A stretch of 64,000 nt of DNA from Epinephelus fuscoguttatus (taxonomy: Eukaryota > Chordata > Actinopteri > Perciformes > Serranidae): contig NC_064755.1 in NCBI RefSeq assembly GCF_011397635.1, positions 18,335,282-18,399,281 of the forward strand. Reading direction: 5' to 3'. Under the pieces are notes generated by a model. The model was not told the DNA's origin. It ran no database searches and was given only the letters and a program-made list of their open reading frames with translations. Positions 17,241 through 34,653 of this stretch are shown piece by piece (within the stretch, counting starts at the first letter, position 1; the number at the start of each line of letters is the position of its first letter). A program made the position numbers and the translations under genes.

Positions 17241-17744
17241 GACTATGACGTTAACAACAGTGTTTAGCTATTTATTTATTTATTTTTTATTTATGTATCT
17301 ATCCATTTATAGCCTTTTAGCACTAGGAAAAGAAGAAAGATGACGTATCTATTTCAGTAAATAATGGTGGAAATTAGGCTTTACTACAACACAGTCGGAT
17401 ATAAAATAAACAGCATTCAAGAAAGAAACATATATTTTTTTAAACAACAAAAGCAACAAAACAGTCGAGATGCACAAAAGATCAAGATATTAGACATTAA
17501 AAAGCCAAGGACCAATATATATAGATGTAAAGGCCTGTGGTTTTTTAGCATTTCTATTAAATTTTCAGTAGATGTGTGGTTCCCAAGGCTTGGTCCCAAT
17601 TTGGTGAGTTTTTATCACACATCATATATAGGGCAAAATCTAAAGTGTAGTCTACTAAGTCATTTTATAAAACTTTTTTTTTTCTACTGAACGTGTATCC
17701 CTCAATTACTCAATATTTACAATACCAGAATCAATCAGTTACTT
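17241..17744. other. intergenic stretch, nothing recognised
   Basis: AT-rich DNA lies between the tsg101 promoter and the end of the UEV-only gene. It includes a TATTTATTTATT-rich tract at 17270-17300 and short open frames without family resemblance. No RNA gene or element could be supported. Confidence 0.5.
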
Positions 17745-18692
17745 TATACAACAAGCCAGTTTTTATTTATATAGCTCAAAATCATGATAAAAGTTATCTC
17801 AGGACACTTTTCATATAGTGTCTAGACCATACTCTTTACTTAAAGAGACCTTCATCGTCCTGTCCTTGGGGAAAGTTTTGACTTGATTTTCTGTGTAAAA
17901 AGTTGAGCTTAATAGCTAACGCTTCCACTGCAACTTTTTACGAAACAAGTCACTACTATGGCACTACTGAGGCTCCTGTTTGTTAAATGAATAAATTGTT
18001 AAACTGTCAATATGTCTTGTTTCTTCAGACTTCAATCATCCAATCCACTAAACAACAAGAGTCAACAGCAAAAAAAAAAAAAAAACAGCTGTTCGGCATT
18101 GGCAGAGAAGATTTGACAAATTTTTCATGGGCTCAACCCACATGGTCAGCTCTGCTGCTCATCCCACAAATGCATGTTCCTTACTAATGTGGCACCATTT
18201 AAAAGGGAAATAAACAGGCTTTCTAAGATGTTTTGCCAAGAAGCATTGTTACAACAAAGAAATAATCTACTAAACACAAATTTCCTTACTTTTTGTTCTT
18301 AGTTATCAGGTTTTTTGGGCTGCACCCAGCTGCGTGAGTGTTCTTTAAATTACCAACATTTCTGTTTACTGGTCAAAAGTCCACAACATTTGTGGATAAG
18401 AACACAATAAATGCTTTTGGATGAGGTCAAGGTACAGTTTTATGAGCCACTTGTAAAGCAATTGGAGCCTTTTACACACAGGCATTCAAATGCCAAATTA
18501 CAAAAGCATATTAAAATGACGTCAGTACATACACACCAAACAGAATAGAAAGCAACATGCTATTTTTCTGAAATTGTCAACAAAGTAACATAACATAATA
18601 AATGGATACCATCTAACACTGTATACAGGATTACCACTTCATCACAGGCACTACACACACAGTAAAATATCCTTGTCTAATCCCACAAAATA
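17745..18692 (-). other. probable 3' UTR of the UEV-only gene
   Basis: On the - strand about 0.95 kb follow the stop codon before an AATAAA-type signal (TTTATT on the + strand, about 17760). An A-tract on the + strand lies at 18070-18085. No other coding signal is seen. The extent is inferred. Confidence 0.35.
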
Positions 18693-19967
18693 CTAACAGT
18701 TGGTTTCATGTTCTCGCTGAAAAGGTAGACCATCCTCTGTGGATATATGCAGGTACAAACTTCCATCTGTCTTTGAAAGCACCTCTGCATTTCTCTGGAA
18801 CTGTAGCCAACCTACAAGAAAATATATTGCATTTTTAGAGGAGTCCTTATCAGTCACAGAGTTCATAAACATGTTGACAAGGGAGAAGTCTTTTCAGCCC
18901 TAGATTTATGAGCGATGAACCTAGATTCAAACTGATGTGTCACCCTATCATGAATCTTGGATCTATCTTATCAGCATGAACTTGTATCTAGGGCGTAGAT
19001 GGTGTTATTTTGAAACCACATGGCAGCTTGCTTGTTGCCTGTGTGAGTTTTACTTACAAGGAGCTTGTTCAGGCTCTGGATGAGGCTGCATACATACTGG
19101 AGGGAAGTCTCCAAACACGGCAACCATCACCTGCAGTAGGCCAGTTAGGTCACATTCACCCTGATAGAAGAAAGGAAAAAGTCACATCAATGTAGCATGG
19201 CATCAGTAACAACCCCGATGTCAGCTATTGTTAAAGAATACAAAATACATGTTAAATTCTCACATTCCATTCCTCCAGGTACGGCAGCATAACTTCACCA
19301 TTCTTGGAGATGAACTTCCCACTGATGATCATCATCTCACGTGTAGGTGTGACGTAGCAGATGGGAGCAGTTTGAGGGTAGGTCTCCTCAATCCACAGGC
19401 GCACAGGGATGTTGTAGATCTTGTCTTGTATCAGAACATGTGAAAAAGTTAGTTTATCCAGCATATTCTGAGAAATAATAAACTTAATCTCTCTTATTTT
19501 AATTGAAATAGATCAGAATCCACATCAAAGTCAGCTTCTATTAATAATATAGCTGTTTAAAGGGTCAAACTGTGTAAAATGCAAAGTCACTGTTACCACT
19601 ATACATGACAGGAATGGTTCCAGTTAGATTCATCAAGTCCTTTGTGGCTCCATCGTTGTAAACTGTGAACATTAATAAATAAATGTTATTTCGAGCACAT
19701 GTTGAATAAGTTCATTAACAGACTGTCAGCAGTTATTACCGTATCTATCCATCATGGGCACAAGGCTTTTGAAGTGAGTCAGCACCATGCTTATTTCACT
19801 GGCCACATGTTTGCGAAGATATGTCTTCAAAACAAAAGAATACGAAACAAAAAGTGAAAAAAATACACATAATCCACAGTATATGTTGATTAGAGAGAAT
19901 TCCTTTAATAATTGATGATTATTCTTACCTTAGGAAGCATTTTCTTAATTGTTTCCTCATGTGGCAT
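18693..19967 (-). CDS. UEV-only TSG101-like protein, 6 exons, 190 residues
   Basis: Exons in transcription order are 19967-19929, 19824-19740, 19662-19597, 19424-19264, 19160-19058 and 18811-18693. They total 573 bases. The first five exons have the same intron phases as tsg101 (lengths 39, 85, 66, 161, 103 against 42, 88, 66, 164, 127). The product begins MPHEETIKKMLPK and is a UEV domain through about residue 142 (LMNLTGTIPVMY, YNIPVRLWIEETYP, LPYLEEWN, LLQVMVAVFGDFPPV). It then has an unrelated tail of about 45 residues ending QREHETNC. Residues matching the TSG101 PTAP pocket (Tyr63, Tyr68, Met95, Val141) are kept, as are Val43, Asn45, Asp46 and Trp75 of the ubiquitin face; Phe88 is Tyr. 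No catalytic cysteine is present, as in all UEVs. There is no linker, coiled coil or steadiness box, and no lactate dehydrogenase domain as in UEVLD. It lies about 1.8 kb upstream of tsg101 on the same strand, consistent with tandem duplication. The frame is intact. Function is inferred only. Confidence 0.85.
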
Positions 19968-21319
19968 GATTATGATTTATCCAGAAAGAAAAATATCACT
20001 TCTTCTGCGTCTCTTTTCGTTCACAAACACTCACCAACCCTCGGCTTTTCCTCTGTGTTGGATTTATGGATAACCTTCTATCTTTTATGACCGCTGAAAG
20101 CCAGTGACAGAGCAGCCCCACATCTATGCAAATCATCTGCCCTAAAAAGCAATAACTAGGCTGCATGGCTTCGACAAACAAGACAGGGGAAAAACAGCGA
20201 CCCAATAAACCAATATATGTATATTAGCATGATTAATAATGACAATTCATGAGCTCATGCTTTGGCTGTCTCATCTCTTGGATCAGGATCAATAATAGGA
20301 TCAATAAATCATACTGATTTTTTTTTTTTGGTGCACTTGTCTTGCTTAATCACTCTCTTTTACATCTATTCAACACTTAAGTCATATTTACAATGTATTA
20401 CTGTAAAAATAATGATTATTATGTTGATCTGTGGCTGCTGTCAAACCATTCAGTGTGGGCTACCATACATGGCAATATAAATAAAGTCAATACCAGCAGT
20501 AATAAAATGCAAAGACCTTCCTCGTGCTCTGCTTGAACAGGCATATTTACTATAGTTTTATCAGCAAACTGGCTCCTCTTTAACATCTTCACATTTAGCC
20601 CAGTCTCACTGAAACTAACAGATCTGATATTACATTCAACATTTATGTTGTATTGTATATAATTGAAGAGTCAAATTACAAGTACGTAATATTCTGATGC
20701 CATGCCTCATTGAGCTGCTTTCTTTCACCCCACCAGACAGTATCTCTTGCATACTTCCTCCTTCCTTTTCAGTTGCTGGAAGTGACCGCAGACACACGCG
20801 CACACCCTCTTTTCTGTGTAATACAGTTGTTTCCAGTGAATAATTAGACATCAGTTACTTACTAACTTCAGAAACAGTTAACTCTGCGAAGAAATCATTC
20901 AGAATTATGACATCTTTTTTCTTTTGGCCATTGAAATGCTTGATGAAGTTTCCTGACAGGAAAACAGGTCTGCCTGTGCCACCTAAAACCTTCTGTAAAT
21001 GGCACTGCTGATGGTAAAGCTCGTGTGTAAACACATTTATGACTGTCCTTTGAACCTTAATCATATTATTTGCCCACACTGTATAGTTGACACAATGTTG
21101 TAAATTGATTCTTGCATACAAACAAAACAAAAAATTGTCAAGGATATTAAATTCAGCTGTGTTTATACAAGCTGAATAACACTTATTTAGTATATGTGTA
21201 AAAATCTGTCCCCTTCTGTTTGTCATACTCTCATTGATACACAAAGCAGCCTGTAGGTGGCAGCAAATCCCAAATTTCAGAGACACATGATGTAAAAGTT
21301 AAATGATTGAGACACACTG
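19968..21319. other. intergenic region between the UEV-only gene and hras 3' end
   Basis: It contains the presumed promoter of the UEV-only gene (about 19970-20160) but no clear TATA box. The rest is AT-rich with short open frames that resemble no known family. No repeat with clear ends was found. Confidence 0.45.
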
Positions 21320-21651
21320 TTTCATCTTGACATCTTTATTCCTGTCCCGCAATACATTTGCCACATTTTCAAAGAGTAAATACATCTTAAATAGCTAAAC
21401 AGTTGACATTTTCACAAATTCCTTCCAAACCTCCATCCACAGTTTGCTAGGGAGAAACAAGCCCTTGAGCCCACTGTATCCTTGTGCAAAACTCCCAGTG
21501 GTCCGTTACGTACAGTCTTTGTCATGCTTGCCAGGTTTTTTTTCTGACATGTATACTTGTGGTTTTGCTGGCTGGAGTGTCCCTGTGGCAACATGACGCC
21601 GATATATCGAATGAAACGGGAATTTGAACGCACAGATTTGTGGAATTCTAT

Positions 21652-21683
<32 letters not shown>

Positions 21684-24279
21684 ATCATGGATGTATGGTT
21701 TAAAGACAGGGAGAGGACAAGCGTACTATCAGGACTGTAATTACAGGTAACAAACGCCACACTCCTTTTCCCCCACGTTTAAAGGTTTGAGTACAATAGG
21801 TGAAAAATGAAAGTTAGCAACAACACAGCCAAAATGGGACCGAAAATCATCTGCTGCATTATTTTAAATGTAAATCTTAAACATGAGGCTTCTTTCAGAC
21901 AATATCTAAAGACTCAAACACATTCACAGTTCTTATCCTTCCTCCGAGCAGAGAGATGAACACTTAACTGACCACTATCATCCACGCAGTAACTAAACCG
22001 ATTCTTTAAGCCATGTTATGAGTGAAAAAGAGTCACTTCAACTGTACAAAATCAGGTCAGAAATAAAGGGTTTGTTTCCCTTGACAAGAGGAGACGAAGG
22101 CAAAAATAACATTTGACGTCTTTCATGGAAGAGGTCTTTGAGGTTTGCATCTGAAGCTTGTTGTCAAAACCTGCCTGTAGTGTGTGGAACTCCGAACATA
22201 ATCATACATGACCGATTCTCTGAATCGTTCAAGTATAATTTGGACTTAAAGTAACAATTTCTAGCAATCACTACCACATGTTCCGATGTAATAGGAATGA
22301 CACTTCATGAGAACAAGACGTCGCTCATACTGGGATCTTAAAACTGTCTTTTTTTATCGTCTTGTTAAAGAATCACAATCAGATGCAAATGCCATTACAG
22401 ACACCTTTAAAAAAATCAGTGTAGTGTTTTCAGAGGCTTGCCTTGTCTTTCAAATTCTATACAGCGCATGTCTAAATTCAACACACTTCTATGTTTGTTT
22501 GTTTTTTAGTTGCACACATAATCAAACATAAACAAAACAATGCAGCCAACAGAACACGTAATCATCTCAGGTAGAGCTCGCTGCACACATGAGGTACATA
22601 CACACTAGCTAACAGATAAGGCAAAGTAAACACGGAGCAGTCTTTTTCATTTTAGGCAGCAAATTAATGGAAGTCGTGGCGAGCACAAGCGAGTCAGTAT
22701 TAAGAAACAAAAAGCGACGCACTCCCATAACGTGGTATCCATCACCTGTCACACACAATAGTCCCACATACACAGTAACTATGGTTCTGACGTGATTAGC
22801 ACCTGAACTGTTATTGTTCCATTGTAGAGCTGAGGTGGCAGAGAGAAAGAGAGAGAGGAGCAGTTTGAGGATAGTGAGGTGTGTGTGGAAAAACTCAAGT
22901 TCGACTCTGAGGCAGGACTTGTGCGTTACGCTCTGCAAAGCTAACCGGTGACATCCTTAACTCTGGTTTCCGGGACTGTCAGGTGAGACGTTCCTGGACC
23001 CTGATTCCTGAGCCTTAAAATCCACAAAGAATGATTCTTGCGATGTGAAAATAGCTGTGATCACCGTGTCGTAAATAAGAGTTGTACAGCGTACAGCTAC
23101 TGAAATGCAACGCAAGAGAAATCTGGTTGTCATTTTGTTTAAAACCATAACCTGTCATTGTGTAACTGTACAAGTACAGGGCTCTCCTCCTGTTCTACAG
23201 GCAACCTCTCCAGCTTCAGCGACTGGAGAGACAACAACTACATCGTCATGCACAGCACCCCCTCCGTCCTAAACCAAAGTAAAACAAGTAGCAATGACAG
23301 GTGGTTTATTCCCAATACTTTGTGTAAATTGGACAGTGAAGAATCCTATTGCACCAGAACCTACGTACACTAGCCATTACTATTATTATTCCACAAAAAC
23401 AACTCTTACTGTAGCAAAGAAAATGCCTGTAAAGAGAGAAGGCAGCTGCATTCTGAAAAATTCACCCATCTTTATACTCTCCGTCCAACATTTCTATCCC
23501 AAAAGGAATTCCAACTACAGGTCGTGAAAAATGTCAAACCAGGTGCGATCTGCTCACATATTGCTCTGTGACTTTCAGATTCTGCAAATCACAAATGAAA
23601 TGTTCCATTATCAAAAACAAAATCAAAGGATTTTGTACAGCGAGGCTAACTGTTAAACAACAACAAATTAAAGTCACTCCCATGTCAGCCTCCACCCCCT
23701 GGATCCAGTAATGATGAGGGGACTACACAGCCGTTCGAGGCAAACCAAAAGGCAGGTAGAGCAAGATGGAGGGTGTTTGTGTGAGAGGTGTTTGGGGCAA
23801 CTAAACATCCATTCCAGTCCTTTCCTTTTTAAGACGGTCAGTCCTTCCAGTGGGCAGGCAGGGGGGGAGTGGAATTAGGCTTTCAAGGTGGGAGGGGGTC
23901 CGAGACACCCCCTTTAAGACCAGTGTTGAGACTGAAAACAATAAGTTAGCAGGAAACTTTGTTGAGCTACCCAGCGAGACCACACTGGAGTTGACAAAGA
24001 GTCATTAGTGGAGTTGCTCACAGGTCGACGTGTGGACCAAAAAAACGGGACCGGACCGGGCCAGTTCAGGTAGCCACTTGGGCAACAGTCCAAAATCCTC
24101 CTTTTCCATGAAGGTCTATGGTTCAGTCAGCTCTGGTGGTTTCCTTGAGAGCTTTTGCTTCAATCATCCTCTTTTTGAAAAAGTTTATATTTCATCATTG
24201 AGTTGTTTTTATCGTTCTATCTTTAAGTCCATGCTGCCACTACGCGCTGTAGCATTTCTCCTCAACGTGCAAACGTCAG
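21320..24279 (-). other. hras: putative hras terminal 3' UTR exon
   Basis: On the - strand a pyrimidine tract ending CCCCAG abuts 24279 and forms a good acceptor. The polyadenylation hexamer AATAAA (TTTATT at 21335-21340) lies about 2.9 kb further on. The coding exon at 26053 ends TGATGCAG followed at once by GTGAGA, a strong donor just after the stop codon. Together these suggest an intron of about 1.8 kb in the 3' UTR. An alternative is a short contiguous UTR ending at an AATAAA-like tract near 25745. No coding gene is seen here. Confidence 0.4.
21653..21681. repeat. (ATT)n microsatellite
   Basis: About nine to ten consecutive ATT/TTA units lie inside the putative hras 3' UTR. Confidence 0.9.
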
Positions 24280-24606
24280 CTGGGGAATCAAACGACACAA
24301 GAGGGAGACAGATGTTAGCACCATTTTATATTATACTTCTGGGGAAACTGAGACATAGTGAGAAGTTAAATTGAGCAAGATGTTTCTACACCTACAACAG
24401 ACAGTGATACACATAAAAGGCATACAAGTTCCAGCATACAGGGTTTATGTAGCTTAAGACAAGGTAGATTTAAAACTTTTTTTACTGCCACTCGGAATGA
24501 AAATAAGACCAATTTATCAAAACTGAAGAAAAACAACATAAACAGACATCATGTAGAACAGGACCGAGAAACACCTGGTGCTGGTTGGCACATTTTCTTG
24601 GCTATA

Positions 24607-25067
24607 GCCCCTTTTTCACCAACATTTCCAGGAACTTTTATTACCAGGAATTTATTTACCTGGGTAAAATAATTCCTGCTAATCTGTGTGGTTTGCATTT
24701 CCACCCCACCTCAAAGAAAATGTCTTAGATTTAGGGTGATTATTGTGTCGCGTTTTGTGTATGTGTATGTGTGTGGAGGAGTTCAGCAACACAAACAAAA
24801 TGAAGCTTGTAGAAATGAAATAAAGTTTGCAGCAGCTGTCCGTGCCAGGAAGTGCGGAACGCTGTAAGTGTGAGAGCACCAATCAGCGTTCTTCAGCACA
24901 CAGCCCCGCCCCGCCCCTCAAGAATTCCGTGTAATCTACTAGGTACTTTTTCAGGGAAAGTTTGGGGTTGAGAGAAAGTTTTTTCACTGGGTAGTTTCGG
25001 TGGAAATGCGCCGAGGTTTTTCAAAATCCCAGGTAAATGAAAAAAATTCCTGCAGTGGAAAAGGGGC
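24607..25067. mobile_element. non-autonomous DNA element with long inverted repeats
   Basis: The left end GCCCCTTTTTCACCA and the right end, read on the - strand, GCCCCTTTTCCACTG form inverted repeats that continue inward for roughly 100 bases (shared TTTACCTGGG and GCATTTCCACC blocks). TA sits directly outside both ends. No transposase is present in about 460 bases. It lies in the putative intron of the hras 3' UTR. Confidence 0.7.
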
Positions 25068-26052
25068 TAATTTTATGTTTCTCACTCTGCATGTAGAAAA
25101 CCACTGCCTGGATTTTGTCATTGTGCCGAGTTTGAAAAACTGCAACTGGATTGCCTTGTTCCAGTTTTAGCCATGTCATGAAATCTTGGTGAAACAGCCA
25201 ATTTGCATTGAATTTAAATTTCCCCGTGTCATCCAGGGTACAATGATAGCTATTCCAGCCGGAAACAAAATGAGTGCTGTTGGTTACGCTGTCCTGATCT
25301 GCATGACGTTCATGTGAGAGACATTCAGAAAATTCGTTACAAATAAATTTAAAAAATTGACGGTACTAATTATTTTGAGATTTTCCTATGCAAAGTCAGA
25401 AAAAAAGATTAATAAAATCCTACTTTCTATGTCTTAGCATTTTAAAAACTTGATTGATTGATTTAAACCTTTGAAACCTACGCAAATTGGCTTCTTTTAA
25501 AAATGTGGGGAGAAGGCAATGAGCAATGAAAGAAGAAATGAGCCAAAAAATTAGCAAGAAATTGGTGTGAAAGAAAATTAAAAAAAAAAAAAAAAAAAGA
25601 ACAAAAGCTAAGAACAGATAAAAACAAACAAACAAACAGGGAAATGACTTGGAAAAGGTGCTTAAAAATTATAAGAATTCTGTGACATTATTGAAAATGT
25701 ATAATAATTATAAATCTACTGTAGTTTCTGTAGCTTTTTTACCCTATTTATTTATTTTTATTTTTTTTTTGCAATCTGTGGGACATTTCTTGCTAAGTTG
25801 CTCATGGTACAATGTTTATAAAAGATATCACACTAATTTCCTCAAGGTTCAAAGGTTTAAGTACTTGCTATAGGCGTCAGAAAGCAACACAAGTGATGTG
25901 ACTCCAGATTTTAAAAGGTTAAGACACTTAAATGTCAACTAAGGCCTTATTTTTTTGATTAAAAAAAAAACTTAGTGTTTTTTTTTTTTTTGAGACTTCC
26001 CATGTAACTATATAGCTATCAAAGAGAGAGAAATTTCTGTGTCTCACCTGCA

Positions 26053-30314
<4,262 letters not shown>

Positions 30315-33300
30315 TCACCACACACACCACTGCTGGAGAGAAGAAAGGGAGACAGAAAGGTGCAGGTTAGCAGTCTGACTAGAGACATCAGCAGAAAACA
30401 GGCACACACAGAGCCTTTGCAGGCTAATTTCTGCCACTGGACTGTCATGATGTGGTCTGCAACTATTGCTGCCCAGTGGTGAGAAACATTAGTGTTTTTT
30501 TTGTGTGTGTGTTTTGCAGTGTGTCTGTCTGTGTGTGTGTAGTGGGGGCTGAGGTTGAGACCCTCAAAGGGGAATGTGAAAAATGTGCTGAAGGTACTCA
30601 ATGTTCCAATGCTCTCCCGCTCAGTGTGAGCAGCAGAGAGTGTGCACGAGAGGGAGAGCTACAGAGGCAGCGAGGGGAGAGAAAGAAGGGGGCATGACAC
30701 TGGCAGACTGGTCCTCATCACTGAGGCTTCACATTACTGATGTCTAACTTTGAACCCAAGGTGACAGACGCCAGGAATATCAATTTTTTTAAAAACACAA
30801 AAATAGAGCAGTGACAGAAACACAGTGAATGAAACGATTTCAAAGAGTAAAATGTGTCTTTCAAAAGGATCAGCACCAGTCTGCCTTTCAATAGTCAGTA
30901 TTCACTATTGCTAACAAAGCTAAGCTAATGCTTTGAGCTGTTTGTTGGTTTGCCTTGCTTCACCATCGGGATCAATCCATAGCAACAGAACGAGAGGCCT
31001 AAAAGAGGATTTTATGACTCCAGGTGTGCCTGCAGTTGTCCCCTATGGGCCCACTGAACCCACTTAAGAGGTCTAGTCGATGTAACAGGGCCGCCCTGAC
31101 TATAAATCAAGGCATGTTATTAAAGAAACATGTCGGCCTCTTGAGAAAACATAAGTGATATCCATATTCTGTTGGATAAACTTACACAACGCGGGCAAAC
31201 ATTACCTTTACTTGAATTTATGGACCTATGGATGGTATCTGGAAGCAGAATAAGGAAAGTGAAGCACTTCCAGCATCAACAGGTGAAATTTAAAGTAGAA
31301 TTCAGACTTGGAAAGAGGTGCAAAATTTTGCTTAATCATCCAAAAAACAATGTTAAAAGCAAGTTTTCACCTTTCACCTCACAGTGCTAAACATCTAAGA
31401 AACCATTTATTGAAAACAGGTTTTGAAATAATTTAGTTGTGATGAGTATTTTCTATAACTCGGACTGAGATGTTGTCAAGAGGATGGGTAACACCTTCAT
31501 CTTTACAGGAGGAGGCTAGCAATGAAGAACAACTTTCCCAGATTTCACCAGAAAGATCAGGTGTGTGGAAACTGGCAGAAAATGCCAATTATACTATCAC
31601 AATGTCAACTATTGAGTTAGCTGGAACCATGCATGTATGTCCATGCCCTGTCATCACCACCACCCTTACAACACCGCTGGCCAGTAAAATTCCAGGCGGG
31701 TTGAGTCAGTGGGTAGCAAAAGTAGTCATATGGGCGTTTCCATTACATACAGGGGCAAAGCATGACTCAGCTTATTGCAAATTTACCACAAACTTACCAA
31801 ATTTATGACCTGAAAATGACCTGATGCCAGCCCTGTGGCAGACATGCTGGCACATGATGAGTCAGAACAAGTAAGACATGAAGCTCTCATGGAGATTCTG
31901 ACAGATTAAATGCAGTACAAGCTAGGGCTAGTGTGGCCAAACCTATGCTAACCACAGGTTAAGTCTGCTGGAGGCCCATGGCAACTGCAGGAGCCTCTCG
32001 TGGTTACAGTGATGGTTTGACATCATGCAGACAACAATGAGTGGTCGGGGGATGTCATCACAGCGATGTCATCTCTGATATCAGAGCACAGAGGAAAATC
32101 ACTGGGATTCCTGTACGCCTCAGAATAGATAGTTTCACTTTCTGTTTGGCCAAAAATTCAACTTCAGACATTTTTACGCTTTTATGCTTTGAATTTAACC
32201 AAAAAGTCAATGCCACTTTCAAACTCAACTTACAGTGATGACATTCAAATCATGCTACACCTTGTTAGACACCCTTATCTACATCTGCATCACCCTAACA
32301 CCCATGGCCACCTTAAATTTCTGTTCCTCAAAAGTAGTCTGTCATGTATCTCGTATTCAGTTGTAGCAGTTCAGAGTAAAATAAGGTCACGCGTGGTTAA
32401 ACATCTCGGCCTGTTCATCGACAGTGTCTCACTTTGCTGAATGTTCCTTAAGTGAGCTCAAGAAGAAAATCACTAACCTGCACCACCTGCTAGAGTGTGT
32501 AATCAATCTGTCAGGATTTCATGAGCACCACGGGTCACATATGCTGTTTTACCTTCTGCAGGGCACTGACTGTCATCCCTAACATAAAATGCACTCCGTG
32601 TAGCTCTGTTAGGCAAACTCCTGAGTTCTTGCTCACTACAGAGAAGTGAACATCGGCGAGTTAGCCAGCCTGAGCAGAACACATACACACCCTCTTTCTT
32701 GTGCTTTATCTCCCAAGGGAGCACACACACACACACAGCTGGGGAGAATCTTGTAGAATAAGAGAGGGGTAACTCGTGACATAAATGCATCCTTTGGACA
32801 GTTGACTGAAACGACAACATGCAAACTACACGTATTGAGGCAATACAGTCATGTGGAGTGAAGAGTAATGACATGCACCTATATTTGTCTCTTAGGGTGG
32901 TGGTGTATTAGTGAAATCTGCGTGCACATCTGTGAAAAACTTATTTGTGTCTGAGATGTGTGTTGTTGTTGCTGATGAGGGGGCAGACTAACATTAGCTT
33001 AGACTACGACTGGCTCACTGATGTTAATGATTGACAGGAAAGCAGACTTGCTAACTCAAGACACGGCCATTTAGCCGCTCTCATTCAATCACACAGACAC
33101 ACACACACACTCCTGTTCTTGCAAAGCATCCTCGACGCCATAAGCCATTGCTCACCTTAATGGAACAGGTAGCTCTGAACACCGTCACCAATATCAACAA
33201 TGGCCTCCTTGTAAAAACACCCTCGCTGCTATAATTCTCAAGCACAACAGGAAGGGAATTATCCTGACCCCTCAATCTTGCAGCCAAACATTTAGCTTCC

Positions 33301-33641
33301 TTTTTCCCTCACTGTAAATAAATCAACCTGGTACACAGTGCAGCCCGCCCTGGCTGGAGTACAGAGACTGTGGCAGAGCCGCAGCAGAGCCAGCCTTGCT
33401 CCTCGCAGCCTCCTTTAACCAAATAAACAGCAGCTGTGCAGAGAGACTTGTGCAGGGGCAGACAGACGCCGGAACACCTTTTGCTACCGGCTGGAGACAG
33501 GGCAAGGATTCACATTGGGGCTGGGTTAATGTGATGGAAAGAGCATGGACACAAAATGAAATGTTAAATCATAGACTGGTCATTGGGAAAAGAGAAGGAG
33601 GATTTTCAGGAGACGATGGGTGTGCCATCATGGCTGCAACT

Positions 33642-33947
33642 AGTGCTGTCATGATACTGGAATTTCTCTCTCCAATACAATACCTTGAAAACCAGCCGAT
33701 AACCATTTTCGATATTATGGGGAAAAGTACCATTGAGGGCATAGGATTCAAACATCATAATGACGACTATTTTTTTCTTGGTTAGTAGCAGAGAACAGCA
33801 AAATGACTGTGGTATGCATTAACATGAGGAGAGAGCAAAAAGTGCAGCAGGTACCTGTGTATCAATACTACAGAAAATGACTAGTGAAACTGTTTAAAAT
33901 ATTCAGTATTGATATGCATCTTTAAATGGACTATTTTTGACATTACT
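33642..33947. mobile_element. short inverted-repeat element, copy 1
   Basis: It starts AGTGCTGTCATGATACTGG and ends, read on the - strand, AGTAATGTCAAAAATAG, giving short inverted termini of type AGTNNTGTCA. The internal sequence matches another copy at 52070-52368 over most of its length, for example the shared AACAGCA(A/G)AA(T/G)GACTGT and ATACTA(C/T)(A/G)GAAAATGA blocks. It has no coding capacity. It sits in hras intron 1. Confidence 0.65.
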
Positions 33948-33950
33948 AGA

Positions 33951-34210
33951 TTCAATGATTATGTTCATTACCGATTAATACTGGCACAGAAACATCAGGA
34001 TTGGTGGATATTTCAGATGATTAAAAATACAAGAAATGAGAGTAAAGAAATGTCAAAGATTGAGGTAATTTAGAAATTGTTTCGTAATTATCAGACAGCG
34101 TCTAAGAGTTTAAATGTTTATGTTCAATAATCGGCTGATATATTGCTACCAGAATTTTTAAAACTCTGAAATATCGGTATCAGCTTCAAAAATATAAAAT
34201 GACAAATGGC
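33951..34210. repeat. degenerate dispersed repeat
   Basis: The words TAATCGGCTGATATATTG and GAAATATCGGTATCAGC are typical of a widespread teleost dispersed repeat. The ends are unclear. The call rests on recollection of the family. Confidence 0.35.
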
Positions 34211-34603
34211 TTTTACAATTTTAAAATATCAAAATGAATGCTGATTACTCTTCTGTCACTAACTTAACTATTCAATCAAGTGATGGCTTTAACACTAGCA
34301 TGGATTACATAAAAATTTGGAGATAAATCTGTACAATAAATGTAATAATTACGTTACTGGTTAATCAGATTTTCCCAACCCTTCCAGTGTACATGCCTAA
34401 CCCAAACTTTACTCATACATTTAAGTTCAATGCCTGCTTCACTACTATGTCAAGGCAATGCTCATGATGATATACGCCTTTTAATCACCAATACAGATCT
34501 AAACTTAACTCAATAGAAATCTTTTCTATATTTTTTATGAACTTTCATGCTGAATAAGTGCACCAAATTGAACTGATAAGCAGTTAAGATGGAAAATATA
34601 GGA

Positions 34604-34615
34604 CACACACAAACA

Positions 34616-34650
<35 letters not shown>
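34604..34650. repeat. (CA)n microsatellite
   Basis: A CA dinucleotide run of more than 15 uninterrupted units is preceded by imperfect ACAAAC units. It explains the low-complexity open frames overlapping it on both strands. Confidence 0.9.

Positions 34651-34653
<3 letters not shown>

Noticed and set aside
18693-19967. Calling this gene uevld
   Set aside because: No lactate dehydrogenase-like domain follows the UEV, and the UEV sequence is closer to TSG101.
20855-21286. A 143-codon open frame on the - strand
   Set aside because: No family resemblance; it lies between two well-defined genes, with no start context or conserved motif.
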